Source: Verrucomicrobium spinosum DSM 4136 = JCM 18804
GTDB lineage: Bacteria; Verrucomicrobiota; Verrucomicrobiia; Verrucomicrobiales; Verrucomicrobiaceae
Direction of reading: 5' to 3'
Length of the DNA: 64,000 nt
Assembly: GCF_000172155.1 (NCBI RefSeq)
Contig: NZ_ABIZ01000001.1
Coordinates: 7,783,105 to 7,847,104 of the forward strand
Part shown: positions 9,320 to 18,022 of the stretch, piece by piece
Position numbering within the stretch: the stretch's first letter is position 1
Layout of the letters: the number at the start of each line of letters is the position of its first letter
Position numbers and translations under genes: made by a program
The notes under the pieces: generated by a model
What the model saw: only the letters and a program-made list of their open reading frames with translations
What the model was told of the DNA's origin: nothing
Databases searched by the model: none

Positions 9320-10852
9320 TTAGCACCTCTGAAAAGCCGGGGAGGCCAGGACGGCACCGAGCAGTTCACCGGGATCCGTCAGGTGCGTCAGCGCCTCCTG
9401 CTCCGCTGCCACAGGGCGGCGGCCGCAGGCGTGGGCGAAGAGGTTGTCGGCAAACTTTGCCGAAGGCGGGTCCTTGAGTTTGGCACCGGGTTCGAGGACA
9501 CGACGCAACGCGCGGCCATCGATCTCAACCGTCGGCACCTTGCCACCCGCGAGCCCGAAGGCGAAGTTCCAGCGCCAGAGCAGCGTGCCCAGCCAGGGTG
9601 CCTCTTCGTCCGGATAGCCATCCGGGGTCGGGTGCTGGAAGAGCCCCTGCCCCATCCGGTGCAGATAATCCAGGAGCGGTTTGTGAGCATGGGTATCCGC
9701 CGCCACCGCCCGCAAGGCGGAGACCACAAAGCGGAACGGCCGTTTGAAAAGGGCGCTACGTGACTCCGCGAACTCCTGGCTGTTCAGGATCACCCGCAGG
9801 AGACTCTTGATGTCTCCCGAGGTGCGGGTGAACTCCGCCGCCACCCGGTCCACCAGCTGAGAAACGGGCGCGTGGCTGACAAAACGGTGGCAAAGCTTGC
9901 CCGCCAGATAACGCGCCGTGGCGGGGTGGTTGCAGACAATGTCCACCAGCCGCTCCAGATCCGCCTCGCCGCCTCCGGCGGGAATCCTCTGCCCCAGCAC
10001 CGTCTTGGCCCCATCATCATGCCAGTCTGGCTTGAAGTAAGTGACGCCACGGGCAGGGGCGAAGAAATTTAGATCCTTCAGCATGCCGCGTTTCAGATCC
10101 ACCGTCCACCCGGTGAGACAGCGCGCCGCCTCGTGCACATCCTCCTGCGAGTAGCCGCCTGCCACGCCCAACGTGTGCAACTCCATGAGCTCCCGGGCAT
10201 AGTTCTCATTGGGGGCATCCTTGGGGAAATGCTTCCGCACCTTGTTGTCCCGCCCGTCCAGGTAGGTGAGCATGGCCGGCGATTTCGCCGAGGCGAGGAT
10301 GAGCTCGCGAAAGTTGCCCAGAGCGTGCCGGCGCACCACCCGGAGGTCATCGCTGGGTTTCAGGTAAATGCAGTCCCCTTTTTCGAGGTCGATGTTCAGG
10401 TGATCCGTCCAGAACTCCACCATCACCTCAAAGAGCTGCCGACGGCTGTACACCGCCCGCAGAAATGCATGCCGGGTGATCTCGTCACGCAATACCTCCT
10501 TGCGGAACTCCCACGCATTGCCCGGCTCGAAATGGAGCGACTCAAACGCCCCGGTGCGCAGGTCACAGAGGGTGTCATCCAGAGACTCCGGTTGGAGTTG
10601 TTCCTCGATCCACGCCTCCCGCCCCATGGCCCGGAGCCGCTCCACCTCGCCCGGCCAGGGGCCAAAGGTGGCCCGGCTCAGCAGGTGAAAGCCCGGATCC
10701 ACCTCCACCGCATCGCACACCGTCAGGGAGTCCGGCAGGCGCTGCCCCGCCTCATGGCTCAGCAGGCTGGTGGCCCGCTCGCAGGAGGCCAGCATGCCCA
10801 CACCGCCCGCCAGCGCGGAGGATACGAGGAAATCACGTCGGCTCGTTTTCAT
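9320..10852 (-). CDS. DUF1800 domain-containing protein with Tat-type leader
   Basis: A 510-residue DUF1800 protein. The N-terminus MKTSRRDFLVSSALAGGVGM carries a twin-arginine (SRRDFL) motif followed by a hydrophobic stretch and a Cys (LASCE), so it is either a Tat-exported protein or a lipoprotein. Family hallmarks are HLLSRATFGPWPGEVERLRAMG near the start, FWTDHLNI, NYARELMELHTLGV, and a C-terminal FKRPFRFVVSALRA block. DUF1800 proteins are usually encoded next to DUF1501 proteins, as here. Their molecular activity is not established. A small membrane protein gene lies just upstream. Confidence 0.9.
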   Translation of the reverse strand: MKTSRRDFLVSSALAGGVGMLASCERATSLLSHEAGQRLPDSLTVCDAVEVDPGFHLLSRATFGPWPGEVERLRAMGREAWIEEQLQPESLDDTLCDLRTGAFESLHFEPGNAWEFRKEVLRDEITRHAFLRAVYSRRQLFEVMVEFWTDHLNIDLEKGDCIYLKPSDDLRVVRRHALGNFRELILASAKSPAMLTYLDGRDNKVRKHFPKDAPNENYARELMELHTLGVAGGYSQEDVHEAARCLTGWTVDLKRGMLKDLNFFAPARGVTYFKPDWHDDGAKTVLGQRIPAGGGEADLERLVDIVCNHPATARYLAGKLCHRFVSHAPVSQLVDRVAAEFTRTSGDIKSLLRVILNSQEFAESRSALFKRPFRFVVSALRAVAADTHAHKPLLDYLHRMGQGLFQHPTPDGYPDEEAPWLGTLLWRWNFAFGLAGGKVPTVEIDGRALRRVLEPGAKLKDPPSAKFADNLFAHACGRRPVAAEQEALTHLTDPGELLGAVLASPAFQRC

Positions 10853-10901
10853 GTCAGGACCCCGCTGTCACACGTGGACGACTGGCGCATTCAAAGCCGG
10901 A

Positions 10902-11480
10902 TCATGCCTGCGGCAGACTGGGCGGCCCCGGCACCAGCGCAGACGGCAGGGGCGGAGCGGCGACAGGCTGCGGTAGAGGGGCCTGCCTGCGCCCGAACCA
11001 CGAACGCACCTGGATGCCCGCACCCAGCACCGGCATCATCAGCAGCAGGAAGAACCAGCCGATGAAGGGTATCAGTAAACAACCCACCACGACGAGCCCG
11101 CCTTTCCATGTCGCCCGCCACGCCTCATCCCCGGTTTTGAATTGGGGCCACAGCACCTCCCCCACATGGGTGGCCAGGCCCGCCAGTCCGGCCAATGCCC
11201 ATAGAAGCGTCCCACCGGCCAGCAGCACGTTCGCGATCTGGAACACGGGCTTGCCACCGGTGCTCAGCCCCTTGGCCGCCAGAAGGACAACCGCCACCAC
11301 GGGCAGCCCCACCAGCAGACTGACCAGCAGCCGTCGGGTGGAAGCGTTCCGATTGCGTTCCACCATCGCAGGCCACCTGGCCCGGGTGAAAAGCCACAAC
11401 GCCGGCAGTCCCACGGCCGTACCCAGCCCCATCAGAAGGTAGAAGAATGTTTGGGAGAATAGCATGGTGATACAACGCAT
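10902..11480 (-). CDS. Hypothetical multi-pass membrane protein
   Basis: A 192-residue protein with about four to five hydrophobic segments (FFYLLMGLGTAVGLPALWLF, LLVSLLVGLPVVAVVLLAA, FQIANVLLAGGTLLWALAGLAGL, GLVVVGCLLIPFIGWFFLLLMM). A proline-rich cytoplasmic tail ends the protein (LPQPVAAPPLPSALVPGPP). The ATG at 11480 is used; another ATG five codons later at 11465 is equally possible. No family recognised. It lies 49 bp upstream of the DUF1800 gene on the same strand, so it may belong to that operon. Confidence 0.6.
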   Translation of the reverse strand: MRCITMLFSQTFFYLLMGLGTAVGLPALWLFTRARWPAMVERNRNASTRRLLVSLLVGLPVVAVVLLAAKGLSTGGKPVFQIANVLLAGGTLLWALAGLAGLATHVGEVLWPQFKTGDEAWRATWKGGLVVVGCLLIPFIGWFFLLLMMPVLGAGIQVRSWFGRRQAPLPQPVAAPPLPSALVPGPPSLPQA

Positions 11481-11570
11481 GACGCCGTATCAGCCCGCTG
11501 GTTACACGCGAATTCAGCCCAAGTGATCCAGAGTTGAAAATGCATCACCGTCTGAAACGGCGTCTCCGCC

Positions 11571-12452
11571 TCACACCGCCACCCGGGAGACACGCCAGGC
11601 GCCGCTTTGGTCGCGATGCATCGCCAGCGCCCCCAGATAGTCCGTTCGCGACGCCCCCTTCTCATACAGGGCAAAGAGGAAACCCTCTGAGGGGGCAACC
11701 ACCTCGGTCAGAATCCTCCGTTCCTGCGGAGGTTTGGCCACGGCCTTGGCAATCGATGCTGACCAATCAGCACCGGCAGGCAGAGGCACCCCTTCGTTCC
11801 CCCAGGCATCAGAGATCAAAAAGCTCCGGCCCGCTGCATTCAGCAACGAGAGCTCTTCCCAAGCCGCGATCTCCAAGACTGGAATCACCGCACCGGGAGG
11901 GAGCAGCGTGGGATCCATGATCCACGAGCCCGGCAGCATGCCGCCCAGCACCTGCACGTGATTGCGCCGCAACGGCTGCTCCCAGTCAGCCTGGAATGGC
12001 TGCAGGTGCAGCAGCGCAGGCCAGAGCGGGGCATTGGCCAGGGCTGGCATCGCCACCTGCGGCGGCAGGGTTCGAGGAGCATCGGGCTGCACGCGGTGCC
12101 ATGCGTCCAACACCACACCGACGAGAGCATCCGGAATGACCGCTGGCTGCAAGCTCCAGCCCCCTGCATGCGCACCGAGCGCGAGTGCAAAGATGCCTTC
12201 GCCAGCGAGGGCGATTTCCGGGTTCTCTGACAAGCCCTCCAGCATCGGCGAAAGGACCGGCCAGGGGTTCTCCGCGCGCAGCCTTTCCAGCTCGCTCGCA
12301 CTTGCGGAGAGGAACCGGTCCAGCAAATGGCCCACAGAGGTCAGATCCTTGTGCCGAGCCCGTCCCAGGTGAACGGGAGCCGATGGTGCGAACGCCCCCA
12401 GTTGGGAAAGGTCTTGAAGTGCGGCGTGTGCGGGAAGGGCCTCAAAGAACAT
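11571..12452 (-). CDS. Hypothetical protein
   Basis: About 293 residues, no family recognised and no signal peptide. The ATG at 12452 (MFFEALPAHAALQDLSQLG) was chosen because the longer frame to 12770 would overlap the zinc-finger end of the glycosylase gene and has an arginine/glycine-rich, non-protein-like composition. The protein is rich in Ala, Pro and Leu, with a central NAPLWPALLHLQPFQADWEQPL segment and a C-terminal SEGFLFALYEKGASRTDYLGAL part. It could be a cytoplasmic helper protein. It follows the Fpg/Nei gene by 53 bp on the same strand. Confidence 0.6.
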   Translation of the reverse strand: MFFEALPAHAALQDLSQLGAFAPSAPVHLGRARHKDLTSVGHLLDRFLSASASELERLRAENPWPVLSPMLEGLSENPEIALAGEGIFALALGAHAGGWSLQPAVIPDALVGVVLDAWHRVQPDAPRTLPPQVAMPALANAPLWPALLHLQPFQADWEQPLRRNHVQVLGGMLPGSWIMDPTLLPPGAVIPVLEIAAWEELSLLNAAGRSFLISDAWGNEGVPLPAGADWSASIAKAVAKPPQERRILTEVVAPSEGFLFALYEKGASRTDYLGALAMHRDQSGAWRVSRVAV

Positions 12453-12505
12453 TGGGAAAGTACTCGTCAAAAGAGATGATGGGGTGGGTCGAGCGTAAGC
12501 GAACG

Positions 12506-13306
12506 CTAGTTCCGTTTCTGGCACACAGGGCACCAGCAGGCAGTACGCCCACGCAGAGATTCCCTCACCAGTTCTGCCTGACAACGCGGACAAACGTGAC
12601 CGTCTTCCCACCGGTAGCGGAAGAGCCAGTCTTGCGGAGGATCGCTCCAGTCCACCCCCACCGTGTCCATGGCCCCTTTGCACACCTTCTTCACGGTACG
12701 GTGTAGGGCAGTGACCTGCTTGCCGGTCAGGCTTCCAGAGGGGGTGGCAGGAGGCAACTTCATCTGCCACATGATTTCGTCCGCCATCCAGTTCCCGACG
12801 CCGGGAAAATAGCGCTGATCGAGAAGGAGCATCTTGAGCGGCACCCGGGCATGACGTTGCAGCACCCCAGTAAGCAGCGCAGTGGTGAAGGCATCACTCC
12901 CGATTTCGGGTGGCAGCGCCTGCCAGAACTCCGGCAGAGCGTTCCCCTGGTGGTACTGCACCAGGCCAAACTGGCGTGGATCCGTGAAAATCAGCGCTCG
13001 ATCGCGCAGGTGGAGCACGAGGTGGTCATGCTTGGCGGCTTCATAGGGCTGCGGTGCCACCCGCGTCTCCCCGGTCATGCCCAGGTGCACCGCCAGCCAT
13101 TGCCCCCGGCTGAACTTGAACAACATCTGCTTCCCGTGGGTCAGTATCTCCTTGAGCGCCGCTCCGTTCAGCCCCTCCTCCAGCTCCCCGGTGTCACAGC
13201 CGCGAAAGACACGCGATTTTGCGTGCAGTTCCACCCTGCTGACCGGCTTGCCCTTCCCAGCCGCCCACTGCTTCGCGTAATAATAGACTTCTGCCAGTTC
13301 CGGCAT
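12506..13306 (-). CDS. Fpg/Nei family DNA glycosylase
   Basis: Base-excision DNA glycosylase/AP lyase of the formamidopyrimidine/endonuclease VIII family. The ATG at 13306 (MPELAEVYYYAKQW) was chosen because it places the catalytic Pro2-Glu3 dipeptide right after the initiator Met and is preceded by GGGAGG. A longer upstream start would bury the catalytic proline, which must be N-terminal. The central part shows the HGKQMLFKF segment with the conserved Lys, LGMTGE, the FTDPRQFGLV block, and YFPGVGNWMADEIMW of the helix-two-turn-helix. The C-terminus has the CPRC...CWCPVC zinc finger. PELAEV rather than PELPEV suggests an Fpg-like paralogue rather than the main MutM. Confidence 0.9.
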   Translation of the reverse strand: MPELAEVYYYAKQWAAGKGKPVSRVELHAKSRVFRGCDTGELEEGLNGAALKEILTHGKQMLFKFSRGQWLAVHLGMTGETRVAPQPYEAAKHDHLVLHLRDRALIFTDPRQFGLVQYHQGNALPEFWQALPPEIGSDAFTTALLTGVLQRHARVPLKMLLLDQRYFPGVGNWMADEIMWQMKLPPATPSGSLTGKQVTALHRTVKKVCKGAMDTVGVDWSDPPQDWLFRYRWEDGHVCPRCQAELVRESLRGRTACWCPVCQKRN

Positions 13307-13478
13307 GTTGACCTCCCGTTGCAAGCCCAGCTTCCACTTTGGGCTCAAGCCTCACCTTGACACGGGTCCCCTGAAGCACAAGCGCCCAGTCCCAGTCCCG
13401 CTCCTGCGCGGGTGGGCACGAAACATTCCCCCTGCCGGGAACGTTCTCCTCTGAAGCCCTTTTTGATCCGCCCCCGGC

Positions 13479-15719
13479 ATGCCGTTCCGTCTGCTCCAAG
13501 CCCTGCCCTCCGCGCTTGCCCTTGCACCTCTGCTGGGTTGCGGCGCGCTTGTGGCTGGAGAGATCTCCTACACGAATGACGTGCAAGCGGTGATCGCCAA
13601 GGCGGGCTGCAATCTGGGCACCTGCCACGGCAACGCCACAGGAAAGGGCGGCTTCAAGATGTCGCTCCGGGGCGATGATTTGGACTACGACTACGCCGCG
13701 CTCATCCAGGACGTGAGCGGTCGGCGGGTGAACCTCTTTGACCCTGATCGCAGCCTGCTGCTGCTCAAGGCCACCCAGGCCCTCGCGCACGAGGGCGGCA
13801 AACGCTTTGCCAAAGACTCCTGGGAATACCGCACCCTCCGCGACTGGATTGCCCAAGGGGCCACTCGGAATCAACCCGGCGAACGCAAGCTCATCAAGCT
13901 GGACGTCACGCCGCAGGAGCAGATCCTGGTGGAGCCCGCTGCCGAAGTGCAGCTCAAGGCGACCGCCACCTTCTCTGACGGGTCGCAAGAGGACGTCACT
14001 TCTCAAGCCGTGTATGAGCCTGCCCAAGTGGGCCTGATTCAGATCACACCCGGAGGCAAAATCACCAAACTGCAGAATGGCGAGCCCACCCTCATCGTCC
14101 GCTATCTGAACAAGCAGCAACCGGTACGGCTGGCCTTTGTGGCCGCCAGACCGGACTTTGAGTGGACGCCGACGCAGCAGAACAACTACGTGGACCGCCA
14201 CGTTTTTGCCAAACTGGAGTCCCTGCGCATGACCCCTTCCCCTCTGGGATCGGACGAAGTCTTTGTGCGTCGCGCCTACCTGGATCTTTGCGGTATCCCA
14301 CCCACAGGAGAAGAGGCACGTCGCTTTGTGGCGGATCAGGCACCCGACAAGCGCGAGCGCTTGGTGGACCGGCTCATGGCGAGCCAGGAGTTCGCCGATT
14401 TTTGGACGCTGAAATGGGCCGACTCCCTCCGCGTCGAGTCCCGCACGATGGACAAGCGCGGCATGACCGCCTTCCACCAGTGGATTCGGCACGCCGTGGC
14501 CACCAACGTCCCCGTAAACCAGTTTGCGCGAACCATTCTGGTCGCCCAAGGCAGCACCTATGACGTGCCGGAGGCAAACTTCTACCGTGCCATGCGCGAG
14601 CCCAATGCCCGGGCAGAAGGCATCGCCCGCGTCTTTCTGGGCACCCGGCTGCAGTGCGCCCAGTGTCACAACCACCCCTTTGACCGCTGGACACAGGATG
14701 ACTACTTCCAGTGGAGTGCCGTCTTTGGTCGCGTGGACTACAAGGTGCTGGAGAACAAGGGCGTGGACAAGAATGACAAACACGCCTTCAACGGTGAGCA
14801 GGTCGTGGAGCTGATGAAGGAGGTGAAGTTCACCAACCCTCGCACTGGGGAGAAACTGAAGCCGAAGCTGCTGGGCGCCGCTGAACTCGATGCCCAGACG
14901 CTCTCGGCCAAGAACGACCTCAAAGCCGCGGCGGACTGGATCACGAATCCCGCCAATGCCCTCTTCGCCGAAGCCCAGGTGAACCGCATCTGGGCCCATC
15001 TCATGGGGCGGGGCCTCGTGGACCCCGTCGATGACTTCCGCGCCACGAACCCGCCCACCCATCCCGAGCTGCTCAAGCAGCTTGCCCGTGAGTTCGTGGA
15101 CTCAGGCTATGATCTTCGTCAGATCGTCCGGCGGATCATGACCTCCCGCACCTATCAGCTCACCAGCGAGCCCAACGCCACCAACAAAGACGACCAGCAG
15201 AACTATTCGCACGCGCTGGTGCGCCGTCTCGGTGCCGAGCAGTTGTTTGACTCCTTGCACCAATTCGCAGGCATCACACCGGAGTTCCGCGGCTGGGGGC
15301 CGGAGATCACCCGCGCCGTGCAGCGTCCCGGCCCCACCAACGGTCGCAAACGCGACACCGTGGGCGGCGACAGCGAGCAGCTCCTCGCCCAGTTCGGCCA
15401 GCCTCCACGCCTGCTGGCCTGTGAGTGCGAGCGGACCGATGAAACCACCATGGGCCAGGCATTCACCCTCATCAGCGGGCCCAAGGTGAATGAACTGCTC
15501 AAACGCCGCGGCAACGCCCTCAGCCGCCTGATGGACAGCAAGGCCCCACCGGAGGAGCAGGTGGACACTCTCTTCTGGAACGCCCTTTCCCGCGCCCCCT
15601 CCCCTGAAGAACACACCACCCTCGCCAAACTCCTTTCCCAGTCCTCCGACAAACGCGCCACCCTCGAAGACCTCGCCTGGACGCTCGTCAACGCGAAGGA
15701 ATTCGTGCTCAGGCGATGA
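13479..15719 (+). CDS. PSD1-type protein (DUF1549/DUF1553) with cytochrome-like and Big2 domains
   Basis: A 746-residue exported protein of the Planctomycetes/Verrucomicrobia cytochrome-linked DUF1549-DUF1553 group. After a signal peptide it has a cytochrome-like domain with an unusual CX4CH motif (CNLGTCH, Cys44-His50). A Big2-like Ig domain follows (residues about 140-215, TATFSDGSQEDVTSQAVY). Then comes DUF1549 (NYVDRHVFAKLESLRMTPSP, AYLDLCGIPPT) with a normal CAQCHNHPFDRW motif, and DUF1553 (NRIWAHLMGRGLVDPVDDFRATNPP, RRIMTSRTYQLTSEPN). Such proteins are usually co-encoded with a DUF1501 protein, and that partner follows at 15886. Function unproven; a periplasmic oxidoreductive role is commonly inferred. 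Confidence 0.9.
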   Translation: MPFRLLQALPSALALAPLLGCGALVAGEISYTNDVQAVIAKAGCNLGTCHGNATGKGGFKMSLRGDDLDYDYAALIQDVSGRRVNLFDPDRSLLLLKATQALAHEGGKRFAKDSWEYRTLRDWIAQGATRNQPGERKLIKLDVTPQEQILVEPAAEVQLKATATFSDGSQEDVTSQAVYEPAQVGLIQITPGGKITKLQNGEPTLIVRYLNKQQPVRLAFVAARPDFEWTPTQQNNYVDRHVFAKLESLRMTPSPLGSDEVFVRRAYLDLCGIPPTGEEARRFVADQAPDKRERLVDRLMASQEFADFWTLKWADSLRVESRTMDKRGMTAFHQWIRHAVATNVPVNQFARTILVAQGSTYDVPEANFYRAMREPNARAEGIARVFLGTRLQCAQCHNHPFDRWTQDDYFQWSAVFGRVDYKVLENKGVDKNDKHAFNGEQVVELMKEVKFTNPRTGEKLKPKLLGAAELDAQTLSAKNDLKAAADWITNPANALFAEAQVNRIWAHLMGRGLVDPVDDFRATNPPTHPELLKQLAREFVDSGYDLRQIVRRIMTSRTYQLTSEPNATNKDDQQNYSHALVRRLGAEQLFDSLHQFAGITPEFRGWGPEITRAVQRPGPTNGRKRDTVGGDSEQLLAQFGQPPRLLACECERTDETTMGQAFTLISGPKVNELLKRRGNALSRLMDSKAPPEEQVDTLFWNALSRAPSPEEHTTLAKLLSQSSDKRATLEDLAWTLVNAKEFVLRR

Positions 15720-15739
15720 GTTTGCGGAAGATGAGATTC

Positions 15740-15860
15740 AGACAGAATTAACGGAATTAACAAAATTTAGAACTCATGTGAGACCCGCGTGAAGCCAAGT
15801 ACGCCCCAGCAGAACTCCAATTCAATTCCGTAAATTCCGTAAATTCTGTTAATCCTGTCT
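15740..15860. repeat. Imperfect inverted repeat element between PSD1 and DUF1501 genes
   Basis: Arm 1 (15740-15767, beginning AGACAGAATTAACGG) and arm 2 (15824-15860, ending GTTAATCCTGTCT) are imperfect reverse complements separated by about 56 bases. Arm 2 contains a duplicated AATTCCGTAA unit. A related element occurs at 60725-60840 and one arm-like copy at 63497-63533, so it is a dispersed family in this genome. It fills almost all the gap between the two genes; it could form a long hairpin in the transcript. Confidence 0.7.
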
Positions 15861-15885
15861 AAAAAACCTCCTCTGTTTTGCCTCC

Positions 15886-17301
15886 ATGAACCCTCCCTCC
15901 CACGCCTGCACAAACTTCGCCGCCACCCGGCTGCTGAGCCGGCGCTCGATCCTGCGTGTGGGCGGCATGGGCCTCTTTGGCATGAGCCTGCCGAAGCTCA
16001 TCTTTGCCGAGGAAGCAGCGCGCAACCCCAAGCTCGTGGCCAAGGCGAAGTCGGTGATCTTCCTTTTCCAATGGGGTGGCCCGAGTCATCTGGAGACCTT
16101 TGACATGAAGCCGGACGCCCCCAGCGGCATCCGCGGCTTTCACAAACCGATGTCTTCCAATGTGGACGGCATCCAGGTGAACTCACTGCTGCCCAAGACG
16201 GCCAAGGTCATGGACAAGGTCACGCTCATCCGCAGCGTGCACCACAACATGAAGAACCACAACTCCGCCGGCTACTATGCGCTGACGGGACATGCGCCGC
16301 CCAGTGATGACCAGCGGCTCAAGGACACTCCGGATCTCTTTCCTGCCTACACCAGCGTCGTGGATCGCATGAGCCCTGCGATGGGAGAGGTTCCCACCTC
16401 CGTACATCTGCCCTATGTGGTCAGCGATGGCACCCAAACGCCGGGACAGTTTGCCAGCTTCCTCGGCAAGGGCCGCGACCCCTTCCTCGTCACCCAGGAT
16501 CCCAACCAGCCCAAATTCGCCCTGCCGGAGCTGAGCCTCCCTGAGGGCATCAGCTACGAGCGCCTGCGTTCCCGCCGGGAGATGCAGAAGCTCGTGGACT
16601 CCCAGAGCCGCCTGCTGGAATTCTCCGCCGCCGCCCAGGGTCTGGACGGCTACTATGAAAAAGCGCTGGGCATGCTGGAGAGCACCCAGCTCCGCGAGGC
16701 GTTTGACCTCAGCAAGGAGCCAGACAAGGTTCGAGACGCCTACGGTCGCACCACCTACGGCCAGAGCTGCCTGCTCGCCCGCCGCCTCGTTGAGGCCGGG
16801 GTGAAGTTTGTCACCGTCACGTTCTCAGAGAGCATTGGCGGACGCACCACCACCGATGGCGGCTGGGACACGCACGGGTTCGACAACACCCGCATGTTCC
16901 CCATCATCGAGCAGCGTCACCTGCCCATAACAGAGCAGACACTGCCCACCCTGCTGACCGATCTGGATGAGCGTGGGTTATTGGATGAAACCCTCGTGAT
17001 CTGGGTCGGCGAATTCGGCCGCACGCCCAGGGTGAACAAGGCCCTGAGCCGCGACCACTGGCCCTTCTGCTACACCGCCTTGTTGGCGGGTGGCGGCACC
17101 AAGCGCGGCTTCGTGTACGGGGCATCCGACAAGACCGGGGAGCACCCTGCCGACAAACCGGTAACGCCCGATGATCTGGCCGCCACCATGTATCAGCTCA
17201 TGGGCATCGATCCCCACACCGAGGTGCGCGACGTGGCCAACCGGCCCGTGCCGCTGAGCTATGGCAACGCGATTGAAGGCGTGATGGCCACCCAAGGTTG
17301 A
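15886..17301 (+). CDS. DUF1501 domain-containing protein
   Basis: A 471-residue DUF1501 protein and the partner of the preceding PSD1 gene. The N-terminus has a twin-arginine-like signal (LLSRRSILRVGGMGLFGMSL). Family motifs are VIFLFQWGGPSHLETFDMKPDAPSGIRG, VHHNMKNHNSAGYYALTGHAP, GGWDTHGFDNTRMFP, VIWVGEFGRTPRVN and a C-terminal GIDPHTEVRDVANRPVPL. The His, Asp and Glu positions in these motifs match the metal-binding positions of the alkaline-phosphatase-like fold. Export by Tat would put it outside the cytoplasm with the PSD1 protein. Substrate unknown. Confidence 0.92.
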   Translation: MNPPSHACTNFAATRLLSRRSILRVGGMGLFGMSLPKLIFAEEAARNPKLVAKAKSVIFLFQWGGPSHLETFDMKPDAPSGIRGFHKPMSSNVDGIQVNSLLPKTAKVMDKVTLIRSVHHNMKNHNSAGYYALTGHAPPSDDQRLKDTPDLFPAYTSVVDRMSPAMGEVPTSVHLPYVVSDGTQTPGQFASFLGKGRDPFLVTQDPNQPKFALPELSLPEGISYERLRSRREMQKLVDSQSRLLEFSAAAQGLDGYYEKALGMLESTQLREAFDLSKEPDKVRDAYGRTTYGQSCLLARRLVEAGVKFVTVTFSESIGGRTTTDGGWDTHGFDNTRMFPIIEQRHLPITEQTLPTLLTDLDERGLLDETLVIWVGEFGRTPRVNKALSRDHWPFCYTALLAGGGTKRGFVYGASDKTGEHPADKPVTPDDLAATMYQLMGIDPHTEVRDVANRPVPLSYGNAIEGVMATQG

Positions 17302-18022
17302 CTCGCTTAAGGCTCGACCAACCATTGGGCCGTGCTACGGCCCCCATACTGGGATCAACTTCGGTCTGAGGCGGGCACCTCAAGGTCCCATTCCAGCCTG
17401 CTTGCTCGCGCCGGCAGCAGGGCGTCGCGGTAAGCACTGTCCGAAAAAGGTCCGCGCCAGGGTTGGAGTACCGCTTTTAAGCGGAATCAGGAGACACATG
17501 GTCCACGATGTCGCATGGGATGATCTCATCCGACCAACTGGCGACAAATGAATGTCATGGGACACACGTGGGGTGATTCCGCTTAAAAGCGGTACTCCAA
17601 CCCTGCTGTAGAACGAAAATGCTGATTGGGCTGGGTAATTCGGGAAGGCGTCGTATAAATGGCAGCAATAGCCCGTCTCCTCGCAAGGGCGTCGGTCTGA
17701 GTCGATACCAGTATGGGATCTGTAGCACAGCCCAGTGGTTGGACGAGTCAACGTTGGGTACGCCCGCGGAGGAGGATCAAGTGGGAAGGCCGACAGTATC
17801 CGCTGTTTCCCCACCGCGCCCCCCCACGTCAGCCCCCCGGGCTCCTTGGCAGGCACTCGCTGAAGCGTCTGCAAGCTACGTCCTCACGCGGTGAGTCACC
17901 AAGCTTCGACAGACGCTTATTCTCCGCGATCAAGACGTGGAAATAACCTCACGACCTCAGCCTGCTAAAGACACCGTCATACAGGAACGCCCCATATGAC
18001 GGATCTCAGATTGACACCCCCA
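17302..18022. other. 720-bp spacer with a long perfect inverted repeat
   Basis: No convincing gene on either strand; the frames translate to Pro/Arg-rich or mixed sequence. The main structure is a perfect 32-bp inverted repeat: 17458-17489 (starting CAGGGTTGGAGTACCGC) and 17574-17605, with an 84-bp loop. The core of each arm, CCGCTTTTAAGCGG, is itself palindromic. Convergent genes flank the region (DUF1501 ends at 17301; the minus-strand lipoprotein gene ends at 18023), so a bidirectional terminator role or a mobile REP-like element are both possible. Confidence 0.6.

Noticed and set aside
13194-15062. 622-codon minus-strand frame opposite the PSD1 gene
   Set aside because: It is the shadow of the plus-strand PSD1 gene, which has clear family motifs; the shadow translation has none.
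17380-17894. Minus and plus ORFs in the 17.3-18.0 kb spacer
   Set aside because: Low-quality translations crossing the inverted repeat; no family features.
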